From Xiphophorus maculatus (lineage: Eukaryota > Chordata > Actinopteri > Cyprinodontiformes > Poeciliidae): DNA of 64,000 nucleotides. Below are positions 1-34,387 of this stretch, one piece after another (position 1 is the stretch's first letter; every line of letters starts with the position of its first letter). Where the stretch lies: positions 17,503,479 to 17,567,478 of the forward strand of contig NC_036450.1 of assembly GCF_002775205.1 (NCBI RefSeq). The letters run 5' to 3'. Position numbers and translations under genes: made by a program. The notes beneath the pieces are model-generated. The model saw nothing but the letters and a program-made list of their open reading frames with translations, was not told the origin of the DNA and searched no databases.

Positions 1-3000
1 TTTTTTTTTTAAACCAGTTATATTACCTTTTCAATGATTTTGTAAAAAACTATATTTAAAGTATATAATGTCAGAAAGTAAAGATTATAATATTCATCTC
101 TGGAATGAGACAAGAAAACAGGAACCACTGAGGAGTGCTGGTCTTTTTTGTAATCCTCATGTGCCAAGTCGTATTTGCTGAAGAGCAGAAAGTTTGATAA
201 CGATTTTTTTATGTACCACTCAGACTTTACAACAAAGAAATAAGGGTTATGACAGTAATAAACAATGTGACATTGTCAGGAGGTAGTTTTGTTTTGTTCT
301 AAATGAGTTGTTCTGATTGGGTGCTAAATGGTCATATTTTATAGAAGTCAATTGGCCCAAGCAGGAGCAATGTACATGGCAGTTTGTCCTCTTTTGACCA
401 TTTTCCATACTTAATGAGAAATACTTAGCTACAAAGAGTAATAATCTGATACGCAGTGGTTTAGGTGTAAATTGTTTTGTTAAAAAATCAGCTGGAATTG
501 ATCAAATGGCAGTATGTGGGCACATATGAGGAATTTATTTGGCAAATGAGTGAATTAACTCAAAGCCACAGTGGCCAACCTCAGTCTGCACAAAAGCCTT
601 TCATTTTTCCACATATATATTTTGCAGTAACGCTACAATAATAATTCTAGAGAGGATATTGTTGCTCACCGATTAAATTTACCATTTGATTAAACAAAAA
701 AAAAAAAAAACAAGAAAAAAAATACAAGAGTCCTAACATTCTTGTAACGACCTGCTGCTGCAGTCATTTTATTAGTGGTTTCTATCCTGAAATTCAAATA
801 TTGCAATTGTTACAGCTTGTTTTTATGCAACAGGATTTTTCTTGATCTTAAACTGCATAGTTAGCCCTTTAAAAAGAAAAAAAAGTTGGTCAGTGGATAA
901 CAATAGTGTGTGCTTGTTTGTCTGTGTGTTTTCCAGACTAACTAGCTGCAGACAGCTATGCCAGAGAGGCCTACCCTTATTACAGCTTTGCTTTGACGCC
1001 TGCGGAAGCTATTCACAAAGATCTCCTTATGACCAACTGCAAAGGCTATATTTACCTGAGACAGGAGGGATGGAGGAGGGTTTTATCAGTCTATGTGTAG
1101 GGGGGTGTCTCTTTTTAGTTTTGGTCTTTGGGCTGTTTAAGAGATTGGAATCGCTGTTGTTGTGAGGGGCTTTTATCCGTCATCTTTGATCTCTCCAATG
1201 GGCATAGCTTTGTAATTCAGTTGTGTCAGCACTGAGGCTCTTGAGTATGTTAGATAGACTTTTGACACCTCAGTGGCAGCCTGGACCCATTCCATTTTGC
1301 CTTGAATCACAAAGTCTGTTGTCACCTCTTCTTTTATGCCACTAAGGCATTTTGGGGAGAAAAAAATTTCAAATTTTATTCTTGAGGCACGTACATACTA
1401 TTGCTTTGTCTAGGTTAGTAATTCTGTTTCACAGCTGCTATAGAGTGCTGAAGTTTTTGGACATGGACAAACACTGTCAAAGACTATCCTGGATTGTCTA
1501 ATAGTAGAGTCATACTCCTAGCCAATTCAGGTTTAGAGTTATGTTTTATTTTCACGAACATGAGTTGTTTGACTTAAAAGTATTGGGGCAATTTGGTATT
1601 ATGTTGAATCAATTCAACAACATGGTAATAACAAAGAGGAAACTTGGAACGACATGGAGTTCAGCACCAAACAAAAAACCTCAAAATACCAGTGGAAACA
1701 TGCAAAAAGAAAGTGGTCAGCTGTTATAAGAAGCATTTTTACATTTATTATTGAGAGGTGTATACATTTTCCACATACCAATTTATTAAATAAAATACAA
1801 ATGAAGACAGAAATAAGTCTTTTAATTACTGACACTCCTTTTGTAACATTTTAATTATCGTTTGAGAGACACTTGTTTCCCATTAAAAACAAACTTCTTA
1901 GTTGAATAAAAACAAATGAAACTATCAAAGGTGTTTGAATAATAATAATAGGCTGAATTTTAGGTGTAAAATGGGTTTACAAACTCGTAAAGAGACAAAT
2001 TGAGTCAGAGTAGGTTTCTCCTACAAGAAATCCATGTCACATTGGTATCCTGAGAGTTTGTTGGATAGGTCAACACCTCAGACAATGTCTTTTATGAGGG
2101 ATCATGTTGCTCTTTGCAGTGATGTGACTAGTCTGTAAAAAGTTTTGGGTGATTGGCAAAGGTCAAATTAACAACTATGTGAATGCCAGCATGCAGATTT
2201 TTTTCCAACAGAACACTGAATGAAAATGAAAATGGATGCTTCACCCCTTTTCAGTAGTTGCAATGGAGTGGTTGACTGGTGTTCAGTTCTCTGAAAACAG
2301 ACCCACCTGCTTAAAATTTCTGGTCAGTGTTTTGCGAAGTGATCTGTTTTTAGTGTCTTAATATTTTGAAAATCACCAATATAGGTTTTCACCTGCCTAG
2401 CATCTTTGTTTGTTGCTCCTTCACCTGCTGGTTGGTTATGGAAAACAACTACTTTGGGTAAAACTTGTTTCTGGAGAGCAGCTGTAAGTTCAGAAGGGAC
2501 CCTTTAACGACACTGTAATTTCATCCCTCAGCACAAAAATAACCACAGTGTAAAGATATTATCTTAGTTGAAGTGAAAAAACCCCCCCAGCGCTAAATGA
2601 ATATTTATTCCAGAAGACTTGGTGTGATCAGCAGAGTGACTGTTGATTAGAGGACAGTATGGTATCATTCGATTGCATCTCTATAAATGTTAAGTTTGAC
2701 ATTTTCTTTTAGGCACTGTATTTCTTACTTCTCAGGAAGGACACTCATTGTCCTTAACAGCCTTGGTAAGCAAATGGTTAAGTGTACAACACATTTGTAC
2801 ACTTTGTATTAAAGAAGTGAAAATAAAAAGGTGTAATTTTACATTGTGAAATTTTATCAATGTTAGAAGGTGCTCTAGCTCTGGATATTTCTTTCCTCCA
2901 TCTCTGTCAATGTTTAACTGTTTTGAATCGCGTGAAACTTGTATAAGAAGTAAGTTATTGGTCTTGGTGGTTTGGGAATTGAAAGCCAATCTTGATGTCA

Positions 3001-4754
3001 TTTCAGATACCTTTCCAAGAATAGTTTACTGGGTGTGCCTATGTTTTAAATGTGGGTGGATGGGTGTGCAGATTCTTTACGACGTGCCTGTTTTTAATGG
3101 GACACAGTTGTACAAATTAAAGATTTCCATTTATGTTAAATGTAGAGGGAGGCTGGCGAGCTCATCTCCCAAAGGTGTCTCAACTTTTTCCTGCTTACCA
3201 TAAAAGTAAAATGATATAGACACTTAAAATGCAGAGCTCAAACCAGCATGAAACCAGCTCAAACCTACACTTAACACATTTGGAAAGTGTAGTTTTTACT
3301 CCCGGCAAATGGAAAGTAATAAATCTGTTATACTGATTCAATTTTATGTTACTTTACTAAATGCTTTCTATTTAGTGTTGGATAAACCAGTTCAGATTTT
3401 GCACATCTAAGCATTAAAGGTTTTACAGTAGAACTGATAACCAGATAACCAAAAAAACTGCAGTGGTTGCCAACCACACTGCTGCATCACTGTGTTAGTT
3501 ACATTTATTACTTGTGGAGGTGATAAATAAAATATTAACCCCTGGGTAAATATTTAATCCTCAAATGTCCAGAACATCTTAAAAAGTGCCACAGTTGGGG
3601 TTTATTTGAAAGTGTTTCCAGTTTTGTACACTTCAAATTAAATATTTTAGCACTAATTTAACTTGAAACCACTTTTATTGATGCAAAAACATTGAAATAC
3701 CTTAAATTTAACATTACAGCTTAAAGAACACATACACTTTCTCAAAAGAAAAAAAAATGTTTGAACTTGTGGAAGATGATTAATATTGTGATGTCGACTT
3801 CTTTCTTTCCTTTATCAATCCTACAATCTATATGCATTTCACCTATCGCACTCACCTTAGTTCACTAAGGTTCGGTGCATTTCTTTTCAGCCCAGTAAGC
3901 AAACACCTTTGTAAGTCTGTGCACATTGTTTATAAACAGTTGTGTCCCACACACAGGCTACTTCCAGGAATGGCCTTTTTCACCTTGGACAGGTAATCAT
4001 TGCTCAATCATGGACAAACCTGTGGGCCTCTGCAAACTGAAACACAAAACCTTTCCTGAATCTGCCCTGTCGTCACATCTGTCCTTCTCACCCTCTGTCA
4101 GTTGACTTGGCTTCTACTTGGTGGCAGTGGATGTTGTTTTTTTTTCCTTGCTTAGGGTCTAAGGGTTTTGTTTTTACTTTGCTCCTCTGAGGTGGTTATT
4201 AAAGGCCTGTCCATAAATAAAAACTAAGTCTGATCCTTGTTGGACACCTGTGTTATTATGTAATGATTGGAAGAGATTGTGGGCTTTTGATGAAGTTTAC
4301 TTGAACATGAATTTTCAGAGATTAGATAGTTTAAAAGCTGCAGCTACACGACACTATTAGTTTTTGCTACAAATATCATCTAACTTGGATTATATTTTAT
4401 TAATAATTAAGCTCCCATGCTAGAAAATAAGATCCCATTATAAACCATTTCTGGTTTACTAAATCTATGAAAAATAATGTTTTATTTCTCAGATTTCTAC
4501 AGGTGTTCATACTTAAGGCTAAGGATTATTTCTGGATTTGGCTGCCCTTTATGTAAAAATCACTATGCCTTTCTCTCTGATTTAAAAAAAAAAAAACAAA
4601 ACGAAAAAAAAACTCAAACTGATATTTTGGTGTACCAGGTAATTTCTCTCAACATTGTGGTTTTCCCCTCTTTATCCCTGCTGGACATTTTGATTTTCCA
4701 AAAATGCTCTCATGGAACCCTCTCAAGTTTCTCTTCTTCATTTCTTCCCACCAG
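1..4754 (+). other. Intron of nedd4l (left part outside window)
   Basis: No exon with the expected preceding C2 sequence could be found here on the plus strand. The stretch is AT-rich with short A or T runs. It is read as the intron before the TRDDFLGQ exon, and its upstream end lies outside the window. Confidence 0.6.
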
Positions 4755-27370
<22,616 letters not shown>

Positions 27371-28022
27371 AGCGCCCCCTTCTGACTCTATCCAGCAACA
27401 ACCAATAGCAAAGAAATGAAACCAGCTGCGTGTAGCAGTTTTTGTGCGAGCATGTTGTACTGTATCGCCTGACCGTGAGCCGTCTCCACTGCATGGTGGT
27501 TTAAAGACTGTACAGCAACTTGTCGAGCCAATATGCCTACGTGTTTCTATCTTTACAATGCGGAATGGGTCACTCCTTTTCTTTTTTTAGATGCTGGGGA
27601 GAGAAAAGGGAGCGTTGCACTGCCTCGGTTCTGAGATGTCTTATTTGCGAGCTTGATCGACGGAAAAAAAAACAAAAAAAAACGCAGCAGGATTCCCAGA
27701 GTCCAGCATTTCTTCCCCTCTTCCCCCATCCTATGAATATCTACAGTGCCGGAAAAGATGCATTTCAGTAGCTCTACTATAGCACAGTGTTTGAGCCCCT
27801 TTTGTTGGAGAGCTCTTAGCATGGCCTTAATCTGGCTCCCATATGCACTACTTCTCCTAAGAAGCTGCAAAGGCACTACAATCTTAGATCTTATTCAAAT
27901 ATTTAACCCAACACCAGGTTACCTTAGGAATGCTAGCCAGTCACATTTCAGGAAATCAGACACACCCCTCCGTAGAGCCTTGTCTGGGTCGTGATCAGAT
28001 AGCGCTGCTGCAGCCTTTATAA

Positions 28023-28028
28023 AATAAA
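28023..28028 (+). promoter_or_regulatory. Candidate proximal polyadenylation signal of nedd4l
   Basis: AATAAA about 650 nt after the nedd4l stop codon, followed by a T-rich stretch. Use is not proven by sequence alone. Confidence 0.4.
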
Positions 28029-29208
28029 CATTTCTTTTTTTTAAAGTCACTAATGAAGATTGAATAAGACTACATGACATAAGCCCCACTATGATTTCCC
28101 TTGTTTTTTTTGTTTGTTTGTTTTTTTAAATATATATACATAATTTAGTGGTCACGCAACAGAATTTCTTTTACTAATCCTTTGTAACTGACAGGAAAAT
28201 ATGGTATGTATTTGTACTGATGAACAATGTTCTTTGCTATTTCAAAAACCGCGTATGACATGATGTTTGAAGTTCAGGTCTGGTTCGTTCTGGGGGCGAG
28301 AAGAGTCCATATCATTTGTTACGGTGATGGCAAATGTGTTTGGGAAAAACAAAACAAAACAAAAAAAAAACGTTTTTACTGTAGTGCTTTAAAAGCAGCA
28401 TGAAACTGTGCGTTGTGTTTGCTTTTGACTACGTACTAACTTTGGAAATGCAACCGCTCTCGAGGTCATGAAGGGAAATGTCAAATTGTGGCAAGTTTCT
28501 GTGATTAACTTAATGCTCCTCATGTCTGTTGCTGTTCATAATGCTGTAAAATTGTTCTTTTTTTTTTTTTTTAGTTCTTTTTTTTGTCCGGGGGGAGGAG
28601 TGCATTTTAAGTTCTTCATGAGATATAAATATGTATGTATTACATTTAACAGAAGTATTACTGATCAACACTAAAATGAAGCCGCGTGTGAGTGAATGTT
28701 GGTGTGAAAAGCTGTGATTACCGCTGAATATAAAGCAGCACGTTTCTTACAAAGACAAATGTTTTTCCTATTTTCTTTTTTTTTTATATTCTCTTCCTTG
28801 TCTCTGTTTTTTCTAACACAACTGAACCTAAAGGGCACTTTATAGATCACTCTGAGGTCATGTCGCCTGATTTATGTCTTTTTTTTTTTTTTCATTTACT
28901 TGAATGTGGTTCTTTCCTTTCAGAGCACTTACTGGTGCAATATAAATACTCTGTAAATTTGGGCTGCTGCTACGGTAGAAACAGAAGTGAACAAGACACT
29001 TCATTTTCTTAAGTTCATATCCTGTTTTGAGCTGTTGTTTGATATTTTCCTCTCGTACGTTTCTTACCCCGGTGATCTCAATTCTGACTGACTTGTTTTT
29101 TTTTTTTTTTTTTTAAATCAGGTTTTCTTTTTTTAATGGATGCTGAGAAATATAATTTTTGTTGATGATTCCACTACTTTCTGCAATTCTGTGGTTCATT
29201 TAACTTTA

Positions 29209-29214
29209 AATAAA
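29209..29214 (+). promoter_or_regulatory. Candidate distal polyadenylation signal of nedd4l
   Basis: AATAAA in tttaaataaaaatgac, about 1.84 kb after the stop. It lies just before the change from unique 3' UTR to repeat-derived sequence. Confidence 0.45.
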
Positions 29215-29518
29215 AATGACACTTCTTATACTGTCTCATCTAATTAATTAATTGCAGTATCCTCTTTCTTGGACAAGAACTTTTAATTCTTTCCAGATTT
29301 TTTATCGCTCTTCATGCTCCTCTTTGTCTCCTCCCAAACCAGGTTTGATGTGTTTGGGATCATTGTTCTGCTGCTAACCACTAAAAAAAAAATCTGCTCC
29401 AAAACGAACACCTTCAAGATCGCTGCTGCCTTCTGGGAATGGTTTTATAATCAGACAGGATCGAGTCATGTGACCTCAGAGGCATTGTTGGGTAGTGACT
29501 AACCACATTTACTTGAGG

Positions 29519-29690
29519 AACCTTTTTGAAAAAATTTACTCTGGTAAATCCTGTGCTGTACCTTTTACTTGAATATTTATGAAGTATTTCTACTCTTACT
29601 TGAATACAATTTTTGGATACTTTACTAGCTTCTGCTCAGAGGCAATAAGTATGTTTGAAGGAGTTAAAGTGAGGCTTTCAAACCAAAGCC
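29519..29690. repeat. Probable interspersed repeat (acttgag-rich)
   Basis: Repeated phrases such as tttacttgaggaac, cttttacttgaatattt and ctcttacttgaatac occur here, and related phrases recur at 54280-54360 and 54960-55010. This marks a dispersed teleost repeat. The family is not named with confidence. Confidence 0.4.
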
Positions 29691-30565
29691 TCTTTATATC
29701 TGAAGCATGGTGGTGGCAGCATTATGCTCTTAAGACTATTTTTCTGCATTGCACTCTCTGGATGGGGTTTTTAAGTTAATACATTCCTGTGTATGTATAC
29801 ATACAGAGCTGCTCATTTGTTTTATTATTAAAAGTACTTGATGTTTTTCAATCTGGAAAGGGTTACAAAGCCATTTGTAAGCGTCTGGGGCCTGACAAAG
29901 AGTATCCACAAATGGAGAAAAAACTTTTTAAACTGGAGTGGCCAGACAAATAGAATTACTCCAAGAGTACGTTAGACACTTTCAGAGCCTTTTGTCCCCG
30001 CCGCCTGTGGATAGTGTGACCTGCCGGCCTCGCCGTCGCTCTTTGCAATCTACATTCACGGGCACGTGGTTCGGTGTGGTGAAGGGACCTCAGTTCATTC
30101 ACACAGGCAATCTGAGAGTTATCAGCTCCAAGGACGAGCAAATAAAAGCCACCCGGCCTCTCTGGGGACATTTTATCAAGCACTGCTATACCCTCCATCT
30201 GGTCACAAACAAATCAAGCGCCAACATCTTAGACCTGAAGTATTTCAACTTCTTAAAACAAAGAGTTAAAATACTTTTTGTTAATCGATAGGAGCTTCCA
30301 TGTAAATGGGTGGATGTTGCTTCATGGCTGTGTCAAATAGTGACCTCAAACACTGAAGCTCATATTAGCTGATAATCTTAATAATGATGATGTTTTTAAT
30401 TTGCAACATCCCATAAGCCTTTAATTAAGCCATTTCTGGATAAAGATTTTATGGCCAGACAATCATTATGTTCAGAAGTAAGTTTTGGAGAGTCAAACCT
30501 AAGAACACTACATATTATGAAGCATGGTGGTGGCAGCATCATGGTTTGGGCCTGTTTAGTTACCA
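29690..30565 (+). mobile_element. Cluster of Tc1-like fragments
   Basis: Three pieces: gaagcatggtggtggcagca at 29702-29721; atctggaaagggttacaaag with tccacaaatggagaaaaaac near 29850-29930; and gaagcatggtggtggcagca again at 30520-30539, followed by tcatggtttgggcctg. These code, in intact relatives, for the KHGGGSIMVWG and helix-turn-helix parts of Tc1 transposase. The fragments are interrupted by other sequence. Confidence 0.65.
30000..30295 (+). pseudogene. Possible decayed non-LTR retrotransposon 3' fragment
   Basis: In one plus-strand frame this reads ANKSHPASLGTFYQALLYPP followed by SGHKQIKRQHLRPEVFQLL. It resembles the C-terminal SHPA...LLPSGRRYR block of fish LINE ORF2 proteins (L2/Maui type). 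It is more GC-rich than its surroundings. No reverse-transcriptase core is present, and the family call is tentative. Confidence 0.35.
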
Positions 30566-30879
30566 GAAGTAACATGTATTTCATAGAGTATCAAAGTTAC
30601 TTACTTACTTTGAAATGACAAAAGTTACTTTTATCGCTAAATGCCACAAGATTTCAAATGTTCAGTTTAAGGTTTAGAGAAAAGGATGAATTGACAATGT
30701 GGTTAAAATGTTTGTTGAAGTTGTTTGAGTTACATAATTTAATGTTACAGTTAAAAGATTGATGTCTAAAATTGATTTAAAAAAACTGAGCCACTAAATA
30801 GAGAAAAAAGTGCAAGAATGAATGAAAAACATGTTCATAAACAATTCTTAAAGTTAGACTGTGAATATGTGACGTATAG

Positions 30880-31840
30880 TTGTTAGTTCTCTATATGTTC
30901 CAACTTTGAACAGTTTTAGCCCTTTGTTCTTTGCTAAACAGTTCAAACTCAAACTAAATTGTCTAGGACTCGCAATTTTCAGGTCTCCACTGGTTATTAA
31001 AATCACGTCTGGGATTTGACTGGGCCATTCTACCACACTGATGCTTTCATTCCACTGTAGCCAACGTTTTGACGACCTAAAAGGTGAATCTTTATCACAG
31101 TCTTGACAAGTTTTCTTTAATGGTTGTTCAGCTCTATTGATGTTGCCAACCTGGTAGTGAGGGTGATGTACAAAGCTTTTAACCAGAGCACCCTCTTCAC
31201 CATCTGTCCCAGATGGCTTGTGAAAAACTGACAGCTGGATATCTTATGGAGTTTCTTTTTCTTCCTCTTCCATTTTGGCCAGATTTATGGATTGCACAAC
31301 TAATAGTTGCCCGGTCAACAGATTCAGACCTTTGGATCTCTACAGCTTGCAGCTCCGATTAACGCTATCATTGCGCGGCCGGCCAGTTTAGGCGGACCAC
31401 CATTTTTTAATAGATTTAGAGTTTCTCCATTTTCAGATGATGGCTTGAACATCATCTTTGTTTTTTATATTGTAAACCTACTTTTCCAAAATGTTCTCAC
31501 GTACCTGTCTGTTTTGTTCCTTGGCCTTCATGATGCTTTTTGTTCACCAATATTCTGTGAATCCAGAGCATCTGGATTCATAATGATGTTAAATTACACA
31601 TTACAGCACCTGGTTCCAATATGTTTCATTTAAGGGCCTCAGAGAAAAGGGAGCTCAATACAAATTCACACTTCTCAGATTGCTAAGTGGGATAAAATAT
31701 GAGAAATATTACTGTGGTTTATCTGTTACCTTTCACTTTACTGTGCTGTTTTGTGTTTGTTGCTCACATATACATTTCCAATAAACTTCCTTAAAGTTTG
31801 TGGTTGTGACGTGACAAAATGTGAAAAAAAAATTTGGAAA
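30880..31840 (-). mobile_element. Tc1-like transposon remnant, inverted
   Basis: The reverse complement of the family found elsewhere in the window. It has tttgactgggccattctacc (near 31015), ggccggccagtttaggcgga (near 31380), ttggccttcatgatgctttt (near 31520) and gtggttgtgacgtgacaaaa (near 31800). The order runs from the 3' to the 5' end of the element. The frame is broken by many stops. It ends about 1.1 kb before mir-122. Confidence 0.8.
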
Positions 31841-32984
31841 GCGCTGTTCGTAAAGCTTCTTCATGCTGTTCACTTCCTGTTATCAGGATTTAAACACTGA
31901 CACATTCTGGCTTTTAACATTTCCCCCTCACCCAGCAAACATGTATCTAATCCGATACTCTGCCTGTTAGCAGTTTGATGGCTGCATGTTTCACAATGCA
32001 TTTACTCTTCTGTAAGGATCTTTACCAACACATTGCTTGTGTCAGTTTGTTCATTTCAACACATGGTGGAAACTGAGGCCCTGACCACCGTAGCTTTTTG
32101 GTTCCCCCCTCCTCCACCCTTCACCCTCTGCCTCTGGTCAGGGTCGATCAATATTTCCCCCGTAGCTTATCACTAATGTGCAACTGGCTGTTTGTCCAAA
32201 CTCTGCTCTGTCTACATAAAGACTTGGATGGGACGGCTCTTAACCCAAATGCACCACGTAGTCACCCTCGTGAACTCAGCAGCACTACTGGACTTAAATT
32301 TACAAAGATACAAGGAGCTCAGAGCAGAGGGCAGCTGGAGCCCACTGCAGCACATTAATGAATGTATCTATAGAAAGCATCGAAACATAAGGTAGGTTCT
32401 TGCTTTGATAATGTGTTAAACTTACATATTTATGTGGATGTTAATTAAAAAAAAATCAACAGGAAAATCATCCAAGCATCCAGATATGTTTGGATGTTAT
32501 ATTATATATATAAATATATATATATTATTATATATATGTGTTATGTTATATTGAGTAAATTTTTGTGCGTATGTGACACCTTTCTGGACCAACTCTTATT
32601 TAAAGTTTATATTTTAGGAAACCTTTTCCTCTTCTCTGATCAGTCACATTCTCTACTGCTCACATTCACAAGCTCACTCAGCTACAGTCATCCCCACAAT
32701 CAGTAACAGAAGACACTCGGTTGGACTTTGGACACTTTGGATAAGCCTGCTAAAAGTAGAAATGTGTTTCCTGTGTTGCTCTCTGTTTTTTTTTTTTACC
32801 CCAGTTTCTTACAATTAGGACTGATACAGTTTGCAGAAAAGGTTTATGTTCCCCAGATAAAGTTCTGCTTCTCTTCATTTACTCCACAAACTAAACTCCA
32901 AACTTTCCTTTTGTTCTTCCAGGTCGCCATCCCCCTTCCTCCTCTCCAACAGTCTCCATCTGCACACCTGCAGCAGAGTTTGTC
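31841..32984 (+). other. Spacer upstream of mir-122, likely primary transcript and/or promoter
   Basis: No open frame with family similarity. It has an AT microsatellite-like patch at 32500-32540. In mammals the liver-specific mir-122 promoter lies some kilobases upstream; no HNF site could be assigned here with confidence. Confidence 0.4.
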
Positions 32985-32995
32985 CTCCAGAGCTG

Positions 32996-33017
32996 TGGAG
33001 TGTGACAATGGTGTTTG
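32996..33017 (+). ncRNA. mir122: Mature miR-122-5p
   Basis: 22 nt. Its seed (positions 2-8) reads GGAGTGT, and I see no difference from the conserved vertebrate guide strand. Confidence 0.96.
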
Positions 33018-33031
33018 TTTTCTCTCTATCA

Positions 33032-33053
33032 AACGCCATTATCACACTAAATA
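33032..33053 (+). ncRNA. mir122: miR-122-3p (passenger arm)
   Basis: 22 nt on the 3' side of the hairpin, pairing with the guide arm. It appears identical to the human 3p arm. Confidence 0.9.
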
Positions 33054-33064
33054 GCTACAGTGCG

Positions 33065-34387
33065 GAAAGGACCTCAGTGCACTCGCTTCAAGTCGGGGTT
33101 TGTGCAGTTGATTTATTTTGTCCTAAATGTTTTGCGCTCTTCAGCTTCTGTACTTTCCATCCTTAATGTCGTGGCAGAGGATGAACACGTGTGGCCGTGT
33201 GTCAGAGGTGGTGACAGCACGGGACATGTTGCACCGCAGCAGGAAATGCAGGGATGGAAATAGACTTAAAATGGGTTGAAACATGATGTCGAGCCCCTAG
33301 AAGTGACCCTAGTTAATTTCTATTTCTTTATGTATTTATTTTTATGTCTTTTTTTTTGCATGTGAAACCATAGTTTGATGTTTTCTGTTCTTGATTAATT
33401 CCAAAATTTTTGACATGTAAGCAGTACTTATGTATGTATTAGTTTTACTTGTTATTCTATTTAGCACTTTGTGATTCTAGATAAAATAATAAAGTGGATG
33501 CTCCAAGCTGTTCCTGAGAAATAAGAAATTTACATTTTTTTTATCAGATTGCACATGTATGCAACCAGGTTGGTTTTTCAGAAGAATAATTAATAGCACA
33601 TATGTCACTATAAACAAGAAAAATGTTTTAAAATTGTTTACTATGCACTATTTACATTACAAAAATATGTGTACACTTTTTATGTCCATTGTGAACTGTA
33701 AAAATACTCAACAGATTATGGGGAGTTTATATCATATATCAGCTTTTGTATGCCACGCACTAATTATCTACTAAAACCAAGCTGGATATTTGAAATTGCC
33801 CTTCCATGGATCAATTACTAAAAATAATTTAAACACACATAAGTCTTATTAAATCTATATATCCCATGAGCTTTAATATGTACACAAAGGAAAAGTCCCA
33901 CGCTTTTCATCCAAGTAAGAAATCAGTTTCAGCTTTACCTCCAGACAATCCAAAGAAATTCAAAGCAACCACCCATACTGTCTAGTAGCATACAGTTTTT
34001 TTCAAATTATTCAATCAAAGTTTGAGATCATAATTAAAAAAATAGAATAAACTATTTGTGAAGAAAATGATCCAACCAAGCACTCTAAGACATGACAGTT
34101 TATAGCTGATTAAGTATTATCTAAATATATCACAGGTTTTCACAGACTTGAACAATAGAAACGCTAGGATGCAGGTAGAAATTGTCACAGAAATAAATAC
34201 AACACTTCTCAACCGTTCAGATTAGACACCAGGCTCTGGCTGCATGAGAGTCTCTTATTTCAGAGTAAAATGTCGCCTTAGTGCTTCAGCATCCTGCAAC
34301 GACCAACAAATTGATTTCTGTGCCGGAAGCTCTGAAGTACGAAGTCCAAGCAGGGACAGAGACCGTTTGCTTAATGTTCTCCTGATG
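33065..34387. other. Spacer between mir-122 and alpk2; includes alpk2 3' UTR
   Basis: AT-rich, no coding frame. On the minus strand ATTAAA (33872-33877 on plus coordinates) and AATAAA (33335-33340) are candidate alpk2 polyadenylation signals. The 3' end of the mir-122 primary transcript probably also lies here. Confidence 0.4.

Larger units (their letters stand above)
27371..29235 (+). other. nedd4l: nedd4l 3' untranslated region
   Basis: Untranslated stretch after the TAA at 27368-27370. It is AT-rich with many T runs, which suits a regulated 3' UTR. Candidate cleavage signals are AATAAA at 28023-28028 and 29209-29214. The second is followed by a T-rich sequence and is the likely end of the long transcript. 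The end point is inferred. Confidence 0.6.
32985..33064 (+). ncRNA. mir122: mir-122 precursor hairpin
   Basis: miR-122 is the dominant liver microRNA of vertebrates and acts on lipid and cholesterol metabolism genes. The 5' arm 32996-33017 is the mature miR-122-5p sequence, beginning TGGAGTGTGACAATGG. The 3' arm 33032-33053 is the miR-122-3p sequence, beginning AACGCCATTATCACAC. They pair into a hairpin with the loop between 33018 and 33031 and flanking agct/agct stem bases. The loop differs from the human one, as expected. Position between nedd4l and alpk2 on the nedd4l strand matches the human locus. Short open frames over the hairpin are coincidental. Confidence 0.98.

Noticed and set aside
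842..1165. Plus-strand open frames near 900-1100, one reading ADSYAREAYPYYSFALTPAE
   Set aside because: A splice-acceptor-like ttttccag precedes it, but the residues match no part of NEDD4L or a neighbour that I know, and no donor in phase follows. Treated as chance.
29938..30291. 117-codon plus-strand frame as a gene
   Set aside because: It overlaps Tc1 debris at its start and a possible LINE fragment in another frame. No start context or conserved protein.
32728..33054. 108-codon plus-strand frame over the mir-122 hairpin
   Set aside because: Its last 20 or so codons are the conserved microRNA arms. Conservation there is explained by the hairpin, not by a protein.
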